From Massilia oculi (lineage in GTDB: Bacteria; Pseudomonadota; Gammaproteobacteria; Burkholderiales; Burkholderiaceae_D), in NCBI RefSeq assembly GCF_003143515.1, contig NZ_CP029343.1, forward strand, positions 3,038,001-3,102,000: DNA of 64,000 bases. Reading direction: 5' to 3'. Of this stretch, positions 1 to 10,043 are shown piece by piece. Made by a program: the position numbers and the translations under genes. The first letter of the stretch is position 1, and every line of letters starts with the position of its first letter. The notes beneath the pieces are model-generated. The model was not told the DNA's origin. It made no database searches and worked only from the letters and a program-made list of their open reading frames with translations.

Positions 1-37
1 TATCGTCCAACAGGGTGAATAGACTGGCTCCGGCCAT
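1..37 (-). CDS. DUF808 family membrane protein, N-terminal fragment
   Basis: Only the first twelve codons lie in the window; the gene runs off the left edge. Read on the minus strand from the ATG at 37 the peptide is MAGASLFTLLDD, which resembles the start I remember for DUF808/YedI proteins (E. coli YedI begins MAGSSLLTLLDD). An AAGGAG ribosome site at 46-51 lies 8 nt before the ATG, so the start is well supported. The DUF808 family are inner-membrane proteins of unknown role. The fragment is too short for any domain, so the family call rests on the N-terminal signature alone. Confidence 0.6.
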   Translation of the reverse strand, partial: MAGASLFTLLDD

Positions 38-257
38 GGGTGATGCTCCTTCATTGTAAGTTGACATGATATTAACCGAGGCGCGGTTCCGCGGCTACAC
101 GGTTCGCCGCGCCGTTCGGCGTCGCTTTTTGCAGTTCATGCCTGAAAATCTGCATCTCGTCGCTTTTGCCGGGCGACTTCCGGTCTGCGTACGTATAGTG
201 CAGCGTGAAGGTTGCGGTACTGCAGCCTCGTCCCCCCAAAACGAAGGAGATCATTCC

Positions 258-479
258 ATGAACACCGATTCGCTCCAGTCTGCCGCTCCCGCCGCCGCTC
301 CGGTCCGCCGCGCCCGCCCGCCGAAGCGCAAGACCCGCATCACGATCTATCTCGACGACGAGGTACTGAAGGAATTCCGCAACCTGTCCGAGCGTTGCGG
401 CACCGGTTACCAGACCCTGATCAACGCCGCGCTGCGCAACCGTTTGAACGGGCCGGTCATCGAATCTGGCGTCGCATAA
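258..479 (+). CDS. small ribbon-helix-helix (BrnA/CopG-like) DNA-binding protein
   Basis: 73 residues. The ATG at 258 is chosen over upstream in-frame codons because AAGGAGA lies at 244-250. The N-terminal third is Ala/Pro/Arg-rich and disordered. From about residue 24 the sequence KTRITIYLDDEVLKEF followed by GYQTLINAALRNRL has the strand-helix-helix pattern of BrnA-type antitoxins and CopG-like repressors, where the basic strand binds DNA and the helices dimerise. BrnA antitoxins normally sit directly downstream of a BrnT toxin of about 90 residues. No such ORF fits in the 220 bp upstream, and the next gene is HU, so this copy looks solitary. It may be an autonomous regulator instead of an antitoxin. 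Confidence 0.75.
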   Translation: MNTDSLQSAAPAAAPVRRARPPKRKTRITIYLDDEVLKEFRNLSERCGTGYQTLINAALRNRLNGPVIESGVA

Positions 480-568
480 GGCTTCCTTTCAGATTTCCCG
501 CCGGGAGCGGCATTACACATAGCAATATTTATGCTAATCTTCCCGCTCTTTTAACCCCGGAGGGATTT

Positions 569-856
569 ATGAAAAAAGGCGAACTGATCGCAGAATTCGC
601 GAAGCGCACCGAGATGTCGGGCGCTGCCGCTGGCGACGCCGTGAACACCATCATCGAGATCATCACCGAGCGCCTGAAAAAGGGCGACACGGTGGGCATC
701 ACCGGCTTCGGCACCTTCTCGGTGACCAAGCGCGCCGCACGCAAGGGCCGCAACCCTGCCACCGGCGAAGTGATCAAGATCGCGGCATCGAAGAGCCCGC
801 GTTTCTCGGCTGGCGCGACCCTGAAGGCAGCGGTCAACCCGACCAAGAAGAAGTAA
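569..856 (+). CDS. hup: HU-family DNA-binding protein
   Basis: 95 residues, with a strong GGAGGG ribosome site at 559-564. It has the complete HU/IHF fold: an N-terminal helical dimerisation part (MKKGELIAEFAKR), the hinge GFGTFSV, and the DNA-binding arm with RKGRNPATGE and the proline that intercalates into DNA. HU dimers bend and compact DNA without strict sequence preference. The Ala/Lys-rich C-terminus (AAVNPTKKK) is slightly longer than the 90 residues of E. coli HU. Some betaproteobacteria carry several HU paralogs, so the exact paralog name is uncertain. A hairpin follows the stop. Confidence 0.95.
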   Translation: MKKGELIAEFAKRTEMSGAAAGDAVNTIIEIITERLKKGDTVGITGFGTFSVTKRAARKGRNPATGEVIKIAASKSPRFSAGATLKAAVNPTKKK

Positions 857-876
857 TCAGTACCCGGCCTCGCGTC

Positions 877-896
877 GCGGCCCGTTGACGGGTCGC
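877..896 (+). terminator. stem-loop downstream of HU, possible terminator
   Basis: GCGGCCCG, loop TTGA, CGGGTCGC forms an 8-bp GC-rich stem 20 nt after the HU stop. No T-tract follows directly (the next T-run is about 20 nt away), so it may be only a transcript-end stabiliser. Confidence 0.35.
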
Positions 897-983
897 GCGC
901 GCTGGCTGAATGTGCCGTTTTTTGCCTCCCCGGCAGCAAGTCTTCCCCCTCTCCTCCGCAGCACCATTCATTTTTTCACCGCC

Positions 984-1622
984 ATGAGCTTCGCTACCTG
1001 GATCGCCTTCGTCATCGCCGGTTCGCTGATCGCCATTTCGCCCGGCTCCGGCGCGGTCCTGTCGATGTCGCATGGCCTGGCCTACGGCCTCAGGAAGGCC
1101 AGCGCGACCGTCCTCGGCCTGCAGCTGGGCCTGATCCTGGTGCTGGTCATCGCCGGCGCCGGCGTCGGTTCGCTGCTGCTGGCATCCTCGGTCGCCTTCA
1201 CGGCGGTCAAGGTGATCGGCGCGCTGTACCTGATCTACCTCGGCGTGACCCAGTGGCGCGCCACCCCGGCGCCCGGCCCGACGGCGTCGACCGCCGGCCT
1301 GGAAGCGCATCCGTCGTTCGGCAGGCGCGTGCTGACCGGTTTTCTCACCAATACCACGAACCCGAAGGGCATCATCTTCATGGTCGCCGTGCTGCCGCAG
1401 TTCATTTCCAAGGATGCGCCGCTGCTCACCCAGCTGGCGATCCTGGGCGTGACCATGGTGGCGATCGATTCGATCGTGATGCACGGCTACGCCGCCCTGG
1501 CCGCCTCGATGCAGCGCTTCATGCGCGATCCGCGCCATATGCGCCTGCAGAACCGCGTGTTCGGCGCGGTGCTGGTGCTGATCGGCTCGATGCTATTCTT
1601 CGTCAAGCGCCAGCCGGCCTGA
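984..1622 (+). CDS. LysE/RhtB-family amino-acid exporter
   Basis: 212 residues, the usual size for the LysE translocator family. The ATG at 984 (MSFATWIAF) is preferred because the longer in-frame ORF lacks a credible start and would begin within the HU downstream hairpin. The sequence shows about six hydrophobic segments. It carries the family signature near residues 17-27 (ISPGSGAVLSM) and the conserved helix ALYLIYLG near residue 78. Such proteins export amino acids or related metabolites by proton exchange across the inner membrane. Substrate cannot be told from sequence. It stands alone between HU and a FecR-domain protein. Confidence 0.9.
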   Translation: MSFATWIAFVIAGSLIAISPGSGAVLSMSHGLAYGLRKASATVLGLQLGLILVLVIAGAGVGSLLLASSVAFTAVKVIGALYLIYLGVTQWRATPAPGPTASTAGLEAHPSFGRRVLTGFLTNTTNPKGIIFMVAVLPQFISKDAPLLTQLAILGVTMVAIDSIVMHGYAALAASMQRFMRDPRHMRLQNRVFGAVLVLIGSMLFFVKRQPA

Positions 1623-1743
1623 TCCATCGTATTTCTGCTGGGCCGGCAGATGCAACTTTATGTAACCCGCGTTGTCCACGCGGGAGCTCGAGCGTTGTAA
1701 TGAGATTGAGCCACCCCGTCCGCGTTCCATCCTGGAGCATGTC

Positions 1744-3657
1744 ATGACCCATCGCCTCATCCCTACCGCCGCCGTGTTCGCCCTGGCCGCGATTTCCACC
1801 TGCGCGCCCGCGCAGACCGTGCTGCAGACCGACCCGCCGGGGCAGATTGAGGCGACTGGCAACGGCGTCATGGAGACCGAGCCGCCGGGCCGGGTGGGCC
1901 GCGTGTCCCTCGTCCAGGGCCAGGTCGAGATCGGCGGAGACGTTGGCGCCGAGAGCAGCGCCGCCGTGGTCAACTGGCCGGTCACCACGCGCAACCTCGT
2001 CACGACCTCGCCCGGCGCCCGCACCGAGATCCGCATCGGCTCCACCTCGATCCGCCTGGATGGCGACAGCTCGCTCGAGTTCACCGAACTGGACGATGAC
2101 CGCCTGCGCCTGCGCCTGCACTTCGGCAGCGCCAGCATCCGCGTCATGAACAGCGAGGTGGTGCCCGAGTTCGAGTTGCGCACGGCCCAGGCGACCGTGC
2201 GCCTGACCCAGCCGGGCCGCCTGCGTGTGGATGCCGACCGCGTGCCCGACACCAGCCTGGTGAGCGTGCTCGATGGCGAGGCCCAGGTCGACGGCGCCGG
2301 CGCCAGCCTCACCGTCCGCACCGGCCGCGCCGCCGAAGTGCGCGACGAGGACGTGCGTACGCAGCAGGCGCGGCGCGACGGATTCGACGACTGGGCCCTG
2401 ACGCGCGACCAGACCCTGGTGGCCGAGCAGTCGTCGCGCCACATCGGCACCGAGATGACCGGCTACGAAGAGCTCGACCGCTACGGCAGCTGGAGCACCC
2501 ACTCCGACTACGGCAGCCTGTGGACGCCGACCGTGGTGGCATCCGACTGGACGCCCTACCGCGACGGCCAGTGGAGCTATATCGCGCCCTGGGGCTGGAC
2601 CTGGGTCGACAACGCGCCATGGGGCTATGCGCCCTTCCACTACGGCCGCTGGGTGCAGGTGCACAACCGCTGGGCCTGGGCCCCGGGCCGCCTCGAACGG
2701 CGGCCGGTATGGTCGCCGGCGCTGGTCGGCTGGGTCGGCGGCGGCAACTGGAGCGTCGGCTTCGCCTCGCACAACCTGCACGCGCATGGCTGGTATCCGC
2801 TCAGCCCCTACGACCGCTACGTGCCCGGCTATCGCCTGTCCAGCGAGCGCCTGCGGCGCCTGAACGACTGGCGCCACGCCACCCGCCGCGCGGCCCAGCA
2901 GCGGCCGGGGCACCTCGGACTGACCGTGGTGCCGCGCGAGCACTTCGGCGGCCGTGGGCCGGTGGTCGTGCCGCGCGCGCCGCGCCCCGACCGCCCGAAC
3001 TTCGCGCTGCCGCGCGGACAGGGCAGCGCCCCGCCGCCGCCGCTGGTGGCGCGCGCCGACTGGAACCGCGGGAACGACGCGCGGCGCGAGCTGCTCGAGC
3101 GGCGCGAGGTACGCCAGCGCCTCGAGACCGGCCAGGTGACGCGCGACGGCTTCGTGCAGGATCGCCGCCTCGAGCCGGACCCGATGGCGCGCCAGCGCGA
3201 GAGCAACGAGCGCCTGTCGCGCGAGCGCATGCAGCAGCAAGAGCGCGTCGTGCGCCAGCAGGAAGAGCGCGACCGCATGCAGCGCGACCTGGACAACCGC
3301 ATGCAGGCCGACCGCCTGGGTTTCGGGCGCCATGCCGAGCGCGAACGCGAGCAGCGCGAACGCATGCGCGAGCGCGCCGAACGCAGCCAGCAATTGCAGC
3401 AGCAGCGGCCGCCGGCCATGGCCACCAATCCGGCGCCGTCATTCTCGCGCCCCGAGCCGCGCCCGATGCCGCGGCCCGACGTGCGTCCGCCGCCGCAAAT
3501 GGAGACCGCCCCGCCGCCGCGGCCCGCTCCGCCGCCGCAGATGGTCGCCCCGCCCGCGCCGCGCCCGCAATCTTCGACGCCCGCGTTCACGCCGCGCGGC
3601 GGCGGCGAGCAGCGCGCCCATACCAATGCGCGCGGCCAGCAGATACAGGAACGCTGA
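1744..3657 (+). CDS. FecR-domain / DUF6600 exported protein with Arg-rich coiled-coil tail
   Basis: 637 residues. Start at 1744 is supported by GGAG at 1734-1737 and by a Sec signal peptide (MTHRLIPTAAVFALAAI then CAPAQ). Three regions follow. Residues about 45-200 resemble the FecR domain, a beta-rich periplasmic module. Residues about 235-400 are Trp/Tyr/Gly-rich (YGSW, WTPY, GWTWVDNAPWGYAPFHYG), the DUF6600 pattern. The rest is low complexity, with Arg/Glu/Gln coiled-coil followed by Pro-rich repeats (PPPQM). No sigma factor or TonB receptor is adjacent, so a classical FecIRA role is unlikely. Function is unknown; probably an envelope protein. Confidence 0.85.
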   Translation: MTHRLIPTAAVFALAAISTCAPAQTVLQTDPPGQIEATGNGVMETEPPGRVGRVSLVQGQVEIGGDVGAESSAAVVNWPVTTRNLVTTSPGARTEIRIGSTSIRLDGDSSLEFTELDDDRLRLRLHFGSASIRVMNSEVVPEFELRTAQATVRLTQPGRLRVDADRVPDTSLVSVLDGEAQVDGAGASLTVRTGRAAEVRDEDVRTQQARRDGFDDWALTRDQTLVAEQSSRHIGTEMTGYEELDRYGSWSTHSDYGSLWTPTVVASDWTPYRDGQWSYIAPWGWTWVDNAPWGYAPFHYGRWVQVHNRWAWAPGRLERRPVWSPALVGWVGGGNWSVGFASHNLHAHGWYPLSPYDRYVPGYRLSSERLRRLNDWRHATRRAAQQRPGHLGLTVVPREHFGGRGPVVVPRAPRPDRPNFALPRGQGSAPPPPLVARADWNRGNDARRELLERREVRQRLETGQVTRDGFVQDRRLEPDPMARQRESNERLSRERMQQQERVVRQQEERDRMQRDLDNRMQADRLGFGRHAEREREQRERMRERAERSQQLQQQRPPAMATNPAPSFSRPEPRPMPRPDVRPPPQMETAPPPRPAPPPQMVAPPAPRPQSSTPAFTPRGGGEQRAHTNARGQQIQER

Positions 3658-3704
3658 GGAAAACGCTGGCATTGGCTACAATGCGCATTTACACAGGATT
3701 AGTC

Positions 3705-3971
3705 ATGGACCCGAAAGAATCCCTCATCGAATACCCGAGCGAATTCCCGATCAAGGTGATGGGCGCGACCCATATCGATTTCGCTCCCACCATTCTCGCG
3801 CTGGTGACCCAGCTGGATCCGACTTTCCATGAAGGCAAGCTGGAGTCCCGTCCTTCGGCCAAGGGCAACTATACCGGCCTGACCGTCACCGTCACCGCCA
3901 CCAGCCGCGAGATGCTGGACGAGGTGTATCGCACCCTGTCGACCCACCCGATGGTCAAGATGGTCCTGTAA
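3705..3971 (+). CDS. ybeD: YbeD/DUF493 family protein
   Basis: 88 residues, matching the DUF493 family (about 87-90), a small alpha/beta ACT-like fold of unknown function found beside lipB in many proteobacteria. Recognisable features are YPSEFPIKVMG near the start and the end TLSTHPMVKMVL. The ATG at 3705 follows AGGA at 3695-3698. The earlier in-frame ATG at 3681 lies inside a TACAAT box at 3677-3682 that looks like a promoter -10, so it is not used. Position directly upstream of lipB-lipA repeats the classical order. Confidence 0.92.
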   Translation: MDPKESLIEYPSEFPIKVMGATHIDFAPTILALVTQLDPTFHEGKLESRPSAKGNYTGLTVTVTATSREMLDEVYRTLSTHPMVKMVL

Positions 3972-4093
3972 GGACGCATTGCCATATCGATAAGCGGCGG
4001 GCCGGACTGCCTGTTCGGCAGGCACGTCCCACCGCGCTGGCTTATAATGACGGGGCTGTCCATACTATGGCTTGACGCCTCGTTCCCGATTCC

Positions 4094-4801
4094 ATGTCCT
4101 CGATTCGCTCAGCAACGCCGCTCGTCCGTGAACTCGGGCGGGCCGACTACGAACCCACCTTCGCCGCCATGCGCGCCTTCACCGACGCGCGCACGCCGGA
4201 GACCCGGGACGAATTGTGGATCGTCGAGCACCCGCCCGTGTTCACGCTGGGCCTGGGCGCCGATCCGGGCCACGTGCTGGCGCCGCAGGGCGTGCCGGTG
4301 GTCCAGACCGACCGCGGCGGCGAGGTCACTTACCATGGCCCGGGCCAGGTCGTGATCTACCTGTTGATGGACTTGCGCCGCAACAAGCCGGGCGGCAAGC
4401 TGTACGCGCGCCAATTTGTGGAAAAAATCGAACAGGCGGTGATCGATGTATTAGGGGCGTATAATCTGGCCGGTGAGCGCATCGCCGGCGCGCCCGGCAT
4501 CTATATCGCCGAGGGTCCGCGCAAGGGCGCCAAGATCGCCGCGCTGGGCCTCAAGGTGCGCGGCAACGGCTGCACGTATCACGGCGTATCGCTGAACGTG
4601 GGCATGGACCTGGCTCCGTTCACCTGGATCAACCCGTGCGGCTATTCCGGGCTGGCCACGGTCGACATGCGCACCATGGGCGTCGAGGCGCCGCTGGCGG
4701 ACGTCCAGCAGGCGCTGGCCCAGGCCCTGATCCTGCATCTCGGACAGCAGGTCGACCCGCAGATCGAACGCAGCCAAGTCCGAACCGAACAAACCAACTG
4801 A
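4094..4801 (+). CDS. lipB: octanoyltransferase LipB
   Basis: 235 residues. LipB transfers octanoyl from acyl carrier protein to lipoyl domains in the cytoplasm, the first step of endogenous lipoate synthesis. The family motif [12 protein letters not shown] is at residues 74-85. The catalytic Lys147 (GAKIAALG) and the acyl-thioester Cys182 (NPCGYSGL) are both present with the expected spacing. It precedes lipA by 24 nt, so the two are surely co-transcribed. A TATAAT box at 4043-4048 and a TTCGG-loop hairpin (4008-4024) sit in the 122-nt gap after ybeD. They may give lipB its own promoter. Confidence 0.97.
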   Translation: MSSIRSATPLVRELGRADYEPTFAAMRAFTDARTPETRDELWIVEHPPVFTLGLGADPGHVLAPQGVPVVQTDRGGEVTYHGPGQVVIYLLMDLRRNKPGGKLYARQFVEKIEQAVIDVLGAYNLAGERIAGAPGIYIAEGPRKGAKIAALGLKVRGNGCTYHGVSLNVGMDLAPFTWINPCGYSGLATVDMRTMGVEAPLADVQQALAQALILHLGQQVDPQIERSQVRTEQTN

Positions 4802-4825
4802 CGCCCTTCTGGGGCAACGAGCCAA

Positions 4826-5818
4826 ATGACTTCCGAAATCGACACCGGCATCGCCTCCGCATCCGCCTACAACGCCAGCGAAAAGCAGAAAGGCGCCAGC
4901 AAGACGTCGCGCATCCCGATCAAGATCGTGCCGATCGCGGACGTCGAGCGCCTGAAAAAGCCGGATTGGATCCGCGTCAAGGCTGCCACCGCCTCGTCGC
5001 GCTTCTACGAGATCAAGGACATCCTGCGCGCCAACAATCTGGTGACGGTGTGCGAGGAAGCCAGCTGCCCGAACATCGGCGAATGCTTCGGCAAGGGCAC
5101 CGCGACCTTCATGATCATGGGCGACAAGTGCACCCGCCGCTGCCCGTTCTGCGACGTCGGCCACGGCCGCCCGGATCCGCTGGACGTCAATGAACCCGGC
5201 AACCTGGCCAAGACCATCGCCGACCTGCGCCTGTCCTACGTCGTGATCACCTCGGTCGACCGCGACGACCTGCGCGACGGCGGCGCCGGCCACTTCGTCG
5301 AGTGCATCCAGAAGACCCGCGCGCTGTCGCCGAACACCAAGATCGAAGTGCTGGTGCCCGATTTCCGCGGCCGCCTCGAAAAAGCGCTGAACATCTTCGC
5401 CGACGGCCTGCCTGACGTGATGAACCACAACCTGGAAACCGTGCCGCGCCTGTACAAGGAAGCGCGTCCGGGCGCCGATTACACGCACTCGCTGGTGCTG
5501 CTGCGCGACTTCAAGAAGATGTACCCGAACGCCGTCACCAAGTCGGGCCTGATGGTCGGCCTGGGCGAGACCGACGAAGAGATCCTGGAAGTCATGCGCG
5601 ACATGCGCGAGCACGACATCGACATGCTCACCATCGGCCAGTACCTGGCGCCGACCAATTCGCACCTGCCGGTGCGCCGCTACGTGCACCCGGACACCTT
5701 CAAGATGTTCGAAGAAAAGGCCTATGAAATGGGCTTCGTGCACGCCGCCGTGGGCGCGATGGTGCGTTCGTCGTACCACGCCGACCAGCAGGCGCATAAC
5801 GCGGGCGTCGCCGCCTAA
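4826..5818 (+). CDS. lipA: lipoyl synthase LipA
   Basis: 330 residues. This radical-SAM enzyme inserts two sulfurs into the octanoyl chain. The auxiliary cluster motif is [12 protein letters not shown] (Cys76, 81, 87) and the radical-SAM triad is CTRRCPFC (Cys102, 106, 109). The conserved C-terminal RSSYHAD is present, so the enzyme is intact. It acts on octanoyl domains made by LipB encoded just upstream. The stop is followed at once by a 9-bp tandem repeat array and no obvious terminator. Confidence 0.98.
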   Translation: MTSEIDTGIASASAYNASEKQKGASKTSRIPIKIVPIADVERLKKPDWIRVKAATASSRFYEIKDILRANNLVTVCEEASCPNIGECFGKGTATFMIMGDKCTRRCPFCDVGHGRPDPLDVNEPGNLAKTIADLRLSYVVITSVDRDDLRDGGAGHFVECIQKTRALSPNTKIEVLVPDFRGRLEKALNIFADGLPDVMNHNLETVPRLYKEARPGADYTHSLVLLRDFKKMYPNAVTKSGLMVGLGETDEEILEVMRDMREHDIDMLTIGQYLAPTNSHLPVRRYVHPDTFKMFEEKAYEMGFVHAAVGAMVRSSYHADQQAHNAGVAA

Positions 5819-5890
5819 GCCACCCCGGCCACCCTGGCCACCCTGGCTGCCCAGGCTGCCCAGGCTGCCCAGGCTGCCCAGGCTGCCCAG
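5819..5890. repeat. 9-bp tandem repeat, eight units
   Basis: Three units of GCCACCC(C/T)G are followed by five exact units of GCTGCCCAG, starting directly after the lipA stop codon. The last unit and the next bases form a small hairpin (GGCTGC, CCAG, GCAGCC at 5881-5896). The unit length is a multiple of three, but no convincing gene spans it on either strand. It looks like a slippage-prone minisatellite at the 3' end of the lip operon. Confidence 0.85.
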
Positions 5891-6046
5891 GCAGCCGTCC
5901 TGCCCAGCCGGCGACAGCGCGGCGGCCGAGCCGGCCGAAGCCACGATGCGTCCGTCCTGGACGTACAGCGCGTCGCTCCAGCCAGGGATGACGACGCTCA
6001 AGCCGCCCATGGCGCGCAGCGGGCCGGCTGCGACGGCGCACACCGC

Positions 6047-6323
6047 ATGCGTGTACCAGGGCACGCCGAGCTCCGCCCGCTCGAGGGCGGACAGCCCGAC
6101 TCCATCCTGTTCGACGTGCGCGGCCCTGGCCCGTACGCGGCCGGCCACGTGCCCGCGGCCCTGAACATGCCGCATGCGAAGCTGGTCGAGGCCAGGCTGC
6201 GCGACTATCCGATGGATACCCTGGTTGTCGTCCACTGCGCCGGGCCGCACTGCACCGGAGCGCACCGTGGCGCCGAGCGCCTGGCCCGGCTGGGGCGGCC
6301 GGTCGAGCTGACGATCGGCAGCG

Positions 6324-6334
<11 letters not shown>
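6047..6334 (+). pseudogene. rhodanese-like domain remnant with a premature stop
   Basis: From about 6100 the frame reads SILFDVRGPGPYAAGHVPAA and then VVVHCAGPHCTGAHRGAERL, a clear rhodanese (sulfurtransferase) domain: the DVR...Y..GH(V/I)P motif and a Cys-containing active-site loop. The frame ends at TGA 6332-6334, but the codons after it continue LDEGFALASG, so TGG to TGA at this codon is the simplest explanation. No ribosome site precedes the only ATG, and the N-terminal part of a rhodanese is missing or scrambled, so the gene appears dead. The tail overlaps the convergent exporter gene. A sequencing error at the stop cannot be excluded. Confidence 0.5.
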
Positions 6335-8110
<1,776 letters not shown>

Positions 8111-8114
<4 letters not shown>

Positions 8115-8665
8115 GCCGCGTTCTCCATACCGTCGGCGCCGGTGAGCTGCCGTTCCAGCGCGCGCCAGTCGGCATCGCCGATCAGTCCCGCCGCTTCGAT
8201 CGTGCCTTGCGGGTCGACGAACAGATAGGCTGGCGAGGCCCGCAGTGGGTTGAGCAGCCGGTAATCGGCGCGCCCGAGGCGCAGGGTGTGCGATGCCAGT
8301 GCGGTGCCGCGCAGCAGGGATGCCAGGCGCCAGCGCGGCTCTTCGCTGACGATCGACATCGCCAGGCCGGCATCGCCGGCAAGCTCCACCAGCGACGCCA
8401 GGTGCGGAACCTTGGCGCGGCATTTCGGACATTGGCTGGACAGGAAGAGCAGCGCGCGCGCAGGGCCGGCCGCGCCGAGCGCCACCCGGCCGCCTCCGTC
8501 AAGCACCGTGGCGCGTATCGCGGGCAGCGTGTGGCCCGGCTGCAGCGTGACTGGCGGCGTCAAGGCGCGCAGCGCGCTGCGCCGCGCGGCCAGCGTCAGC
8601 TTGAGGTTGAGGGCGACCGCGAAGGCCAGCGCCGCCAGTACCAGTTGCAGCAGGTCGGCATCCAT
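8111..8665 (-). CDS. MauD-like membrane-anchored thioredoxin-fold protein
   Basis: 184 residues. One N-terminal membrane helix (about 5-25) is followed by a thioredoxin-like domain. The motif FLSSQCPKCRAKVPHL gives a CxxC (Cys79-Cys82) at the usual place. The later segment SPAYLFVDPQGTIEAAG matches the cis-Pro region and the last strands. MauD proteins work with MauE to form or shuffle disulfides in periplasmic proteins. Start and stop overlap the neighbours by ATGA on both sides, which indicates tight translational coupling. In this operon the likely substrate is the two-Cys peptide precursor; that is inference from context. Confidence 0.85.
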
Positions 8666-9174
8666 CAATGCTCCACGAGCAGATGGGCGACGTCGTGGAA
8701 GTCGATTGCCAGCACCGCCAGGATGGCGCCCAGGCCCGCGGCCAGGGCGCTGGATGCGGGTGGCACCCCGGCGCCGGCGGGCAGGGTCAGGAACAGGGCG
8801 ATCGCGGTCACGATCAGGAGATTGCGCACCAGGTCGTATCCGGAAAGGTTGCGCTCGGCCTCGCCGAAGCAGCCGCAGCGCAAGGCGCCGTCGCGTTTCA
8901 TGCGCCAGGCCAGCAGGATGGTGAATGCCGCGAACAGGGGAAGGGCGGCGGCCATGCCGAACCGGGCAAAGGGACCCAGCACCAGCGCCGCGAGCAGCAA
9001 TTCGATGCCGACGATGGCAGGCGCCAGCAGAGCGCCTTGGCGCGGGGCGACCCCGAACGACGTCGCCAGGTTGTCGCGAAAGCGCGTGAAGGTGCGCAGC
9101 TTGCCGATGCAGGCGGCCAGCAGCACGAAGCCGATGAACCAGCGCAGGATGTCGGCGCCGAAGGCCGCGCTCAT
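8665..9174 (-). CDS. MauE/DoxX-like membrane protein
   Basis: 169 residues with about four to five membrane helices. The segment RWFIGFVLLAACIGKLRTF at the first helix and the motif RCGCFGE (Cys100, Cys102) between helices are typical of the MauE family. That family is required for maturation of methylamine dehydrogenase and appears to belong to a wider set of membrane redox proteins. Here it pairs with the MauD-like gene directly downstream (ATGA overlap) and a protease upstream (ATGA overlap). No methylamine dehydrogenase genes are near. A disulfide-forming role for the peptide product is likely but unproven. Confidence 0.85.
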   Translation of the reverse strand: MSAAFGADILRWFIGFVLLAACIGKLRTFTRFRDNLATSFGVAPRQGALLAPAIVGIELLLAALVLGPFARFGMAAALPLFAAFTILLAWRMKRDGALRCGCFGEAERNLSGYDLVRNLLIVTAIALFLTLPAGAGVPPASSALAAGLGAILAVLAIDFHDVAHLLVEH

Positions 9175-10043
9175 GCAGCGCGCTCCTCACGCCACAGCGG
9201 CGCCAGGCCGCCGGGACGGCGCCGGCGCACCCGCAGCGCGGCGCGTGTGGCGAGCACGGCGTCATTGAATTCATCATCGTCGCTGTCGCGAACGCCGCCC
9301 CCAACCGTGGCCTGCAGCAGCTTCGACAGCGGCCATGCCAGCCGCTCGAGCGCCTGGTCGCGTCGCACGCGCAGGCCGAGCCGCGCCAGCTCGTCCGGGC
9401 CGATTGCGTAATTGTGCGAATGGTAGGCCGACATCAGGTGCCGCACGATGGCCTGTCGCGCACCCGCCTCGAGGTCGGGACGCTGGAAGGCCAGCAATTC
9501 CTCTCCGATCGCGGCCAGCTCGCGCGTGGTGCGGTAGAAGGCGGTGAGCGAGGGCGGGAAGATGCTGTTGCACAGCAGGGCCAGGGATTCGGCGCGCGCG
9601 CTGTCACCCTCGATGCCGAACCAATCCTGCGCCATGTCGCCGAACCGCTCTATGTCCAGGCCGGAAAAGCTGCCGCCGCCGGCGCCGTCGAGCTGCGGAT
9701 CGATCGGCGAGAACAGCGCCAGCTCGCCGGCCATGATTTCGTCGCCGCACAGGGTCAAGAGCGTGGCGGCCGATTCGCAATGGAAGGGCACGATGAAGGA
9801 CAGCTGGTCGGCGCTGCGGCGCAGGAGCAGGGCGATGCGGCGCGCCGCATTGACCACGCCGCCGCGGCCATGCAGCACCACGTCCAGGCGCGGCGCGCGG
9901 CCGATTTCCTCGCAGGCGTCGTACAGTGCAGGCAGCAGCTCGATGTCGAGGTGGGACGCGGCCATCACCAGCACCTTGCTGTCGCGCTCGCGTTCGATGC
10001 GTGCGATATGCTCGCCCAAGTGGGCATGCGTCAGTTGCGGCAT
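9171..10043 (-). CDS. Clp-fold serine protease of the SDH family
   Basis: 290 residues from the ATG at 10043, preceded by GAGGAAG at 10048-10054; a longer start at 10058 lacks such a site. The sequence matches the SDH (Ser-Asp-His) Clp/crotonase-fold peptidases: LDVVLHGRGGVV near 53-64, the nucleophile region FHCESAATLL (Ser91), DEIMAG (Asp101), the conserved SPIDPQ (112-117), and the distal YHSHNYAI followed by DELARLGL. Unlike many relatives it has no membrane helix, so it should be cytoplasmic. It overlaps the ATP-grasp gene by 13 nt. Within the operon it is the best candidate for leader removal, since the exporter lacks a peptidase domain. Confidence 0.85.
   Translation of the reverse strand: MPQLTHAHLGEHIARIERERDSKVLVMAASHLDIELLPALYDACEEIGRAPRLDVVLHGRGGVVNAARRIALLLRRSADQLSFIVPFHCESAATLLTLCGDEIMAGELALFSPIDPQLDGAGGGSFSGLDIERFGDMAQDWFGIEGDSARAESLALLCNSIFPPSLTAFYRTTRELAAIGEELLAFQRPDLEAGARQAIVRHLMSAYHSHNYAIGPDELARLGLRVRRDQALERLAWPLSKLLQATVGGGVRDSDDDEFNDAVLATRAALRVRRRRPGGLAPLWREERAA

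Noticed and set aside
61..66. Perfect TTGACA box
   Set aside because: No -10-like hexamer at 16-18 bp on the plus strand. The minus-strand gene at 37 is read the other way.
2520..3971. Long alternative frames (plus and minus) across the FecR/DUF6600 gene
   Set aside because: They arise because GC-rich codons of the Arg/Pro-rich tail leave all frames open. None has a start site or recognisable domain apart from the short ybeD part at the end.
4451..6265. 604-codon minus-strand ORF with Gly-Ser-Leu repeats opposite lipA
   Set aside because: It is the antisense of lipB/lipA extended through the 9-bp minisatellite. It has no ribosome site, and its repeats come from the DNA repeat.
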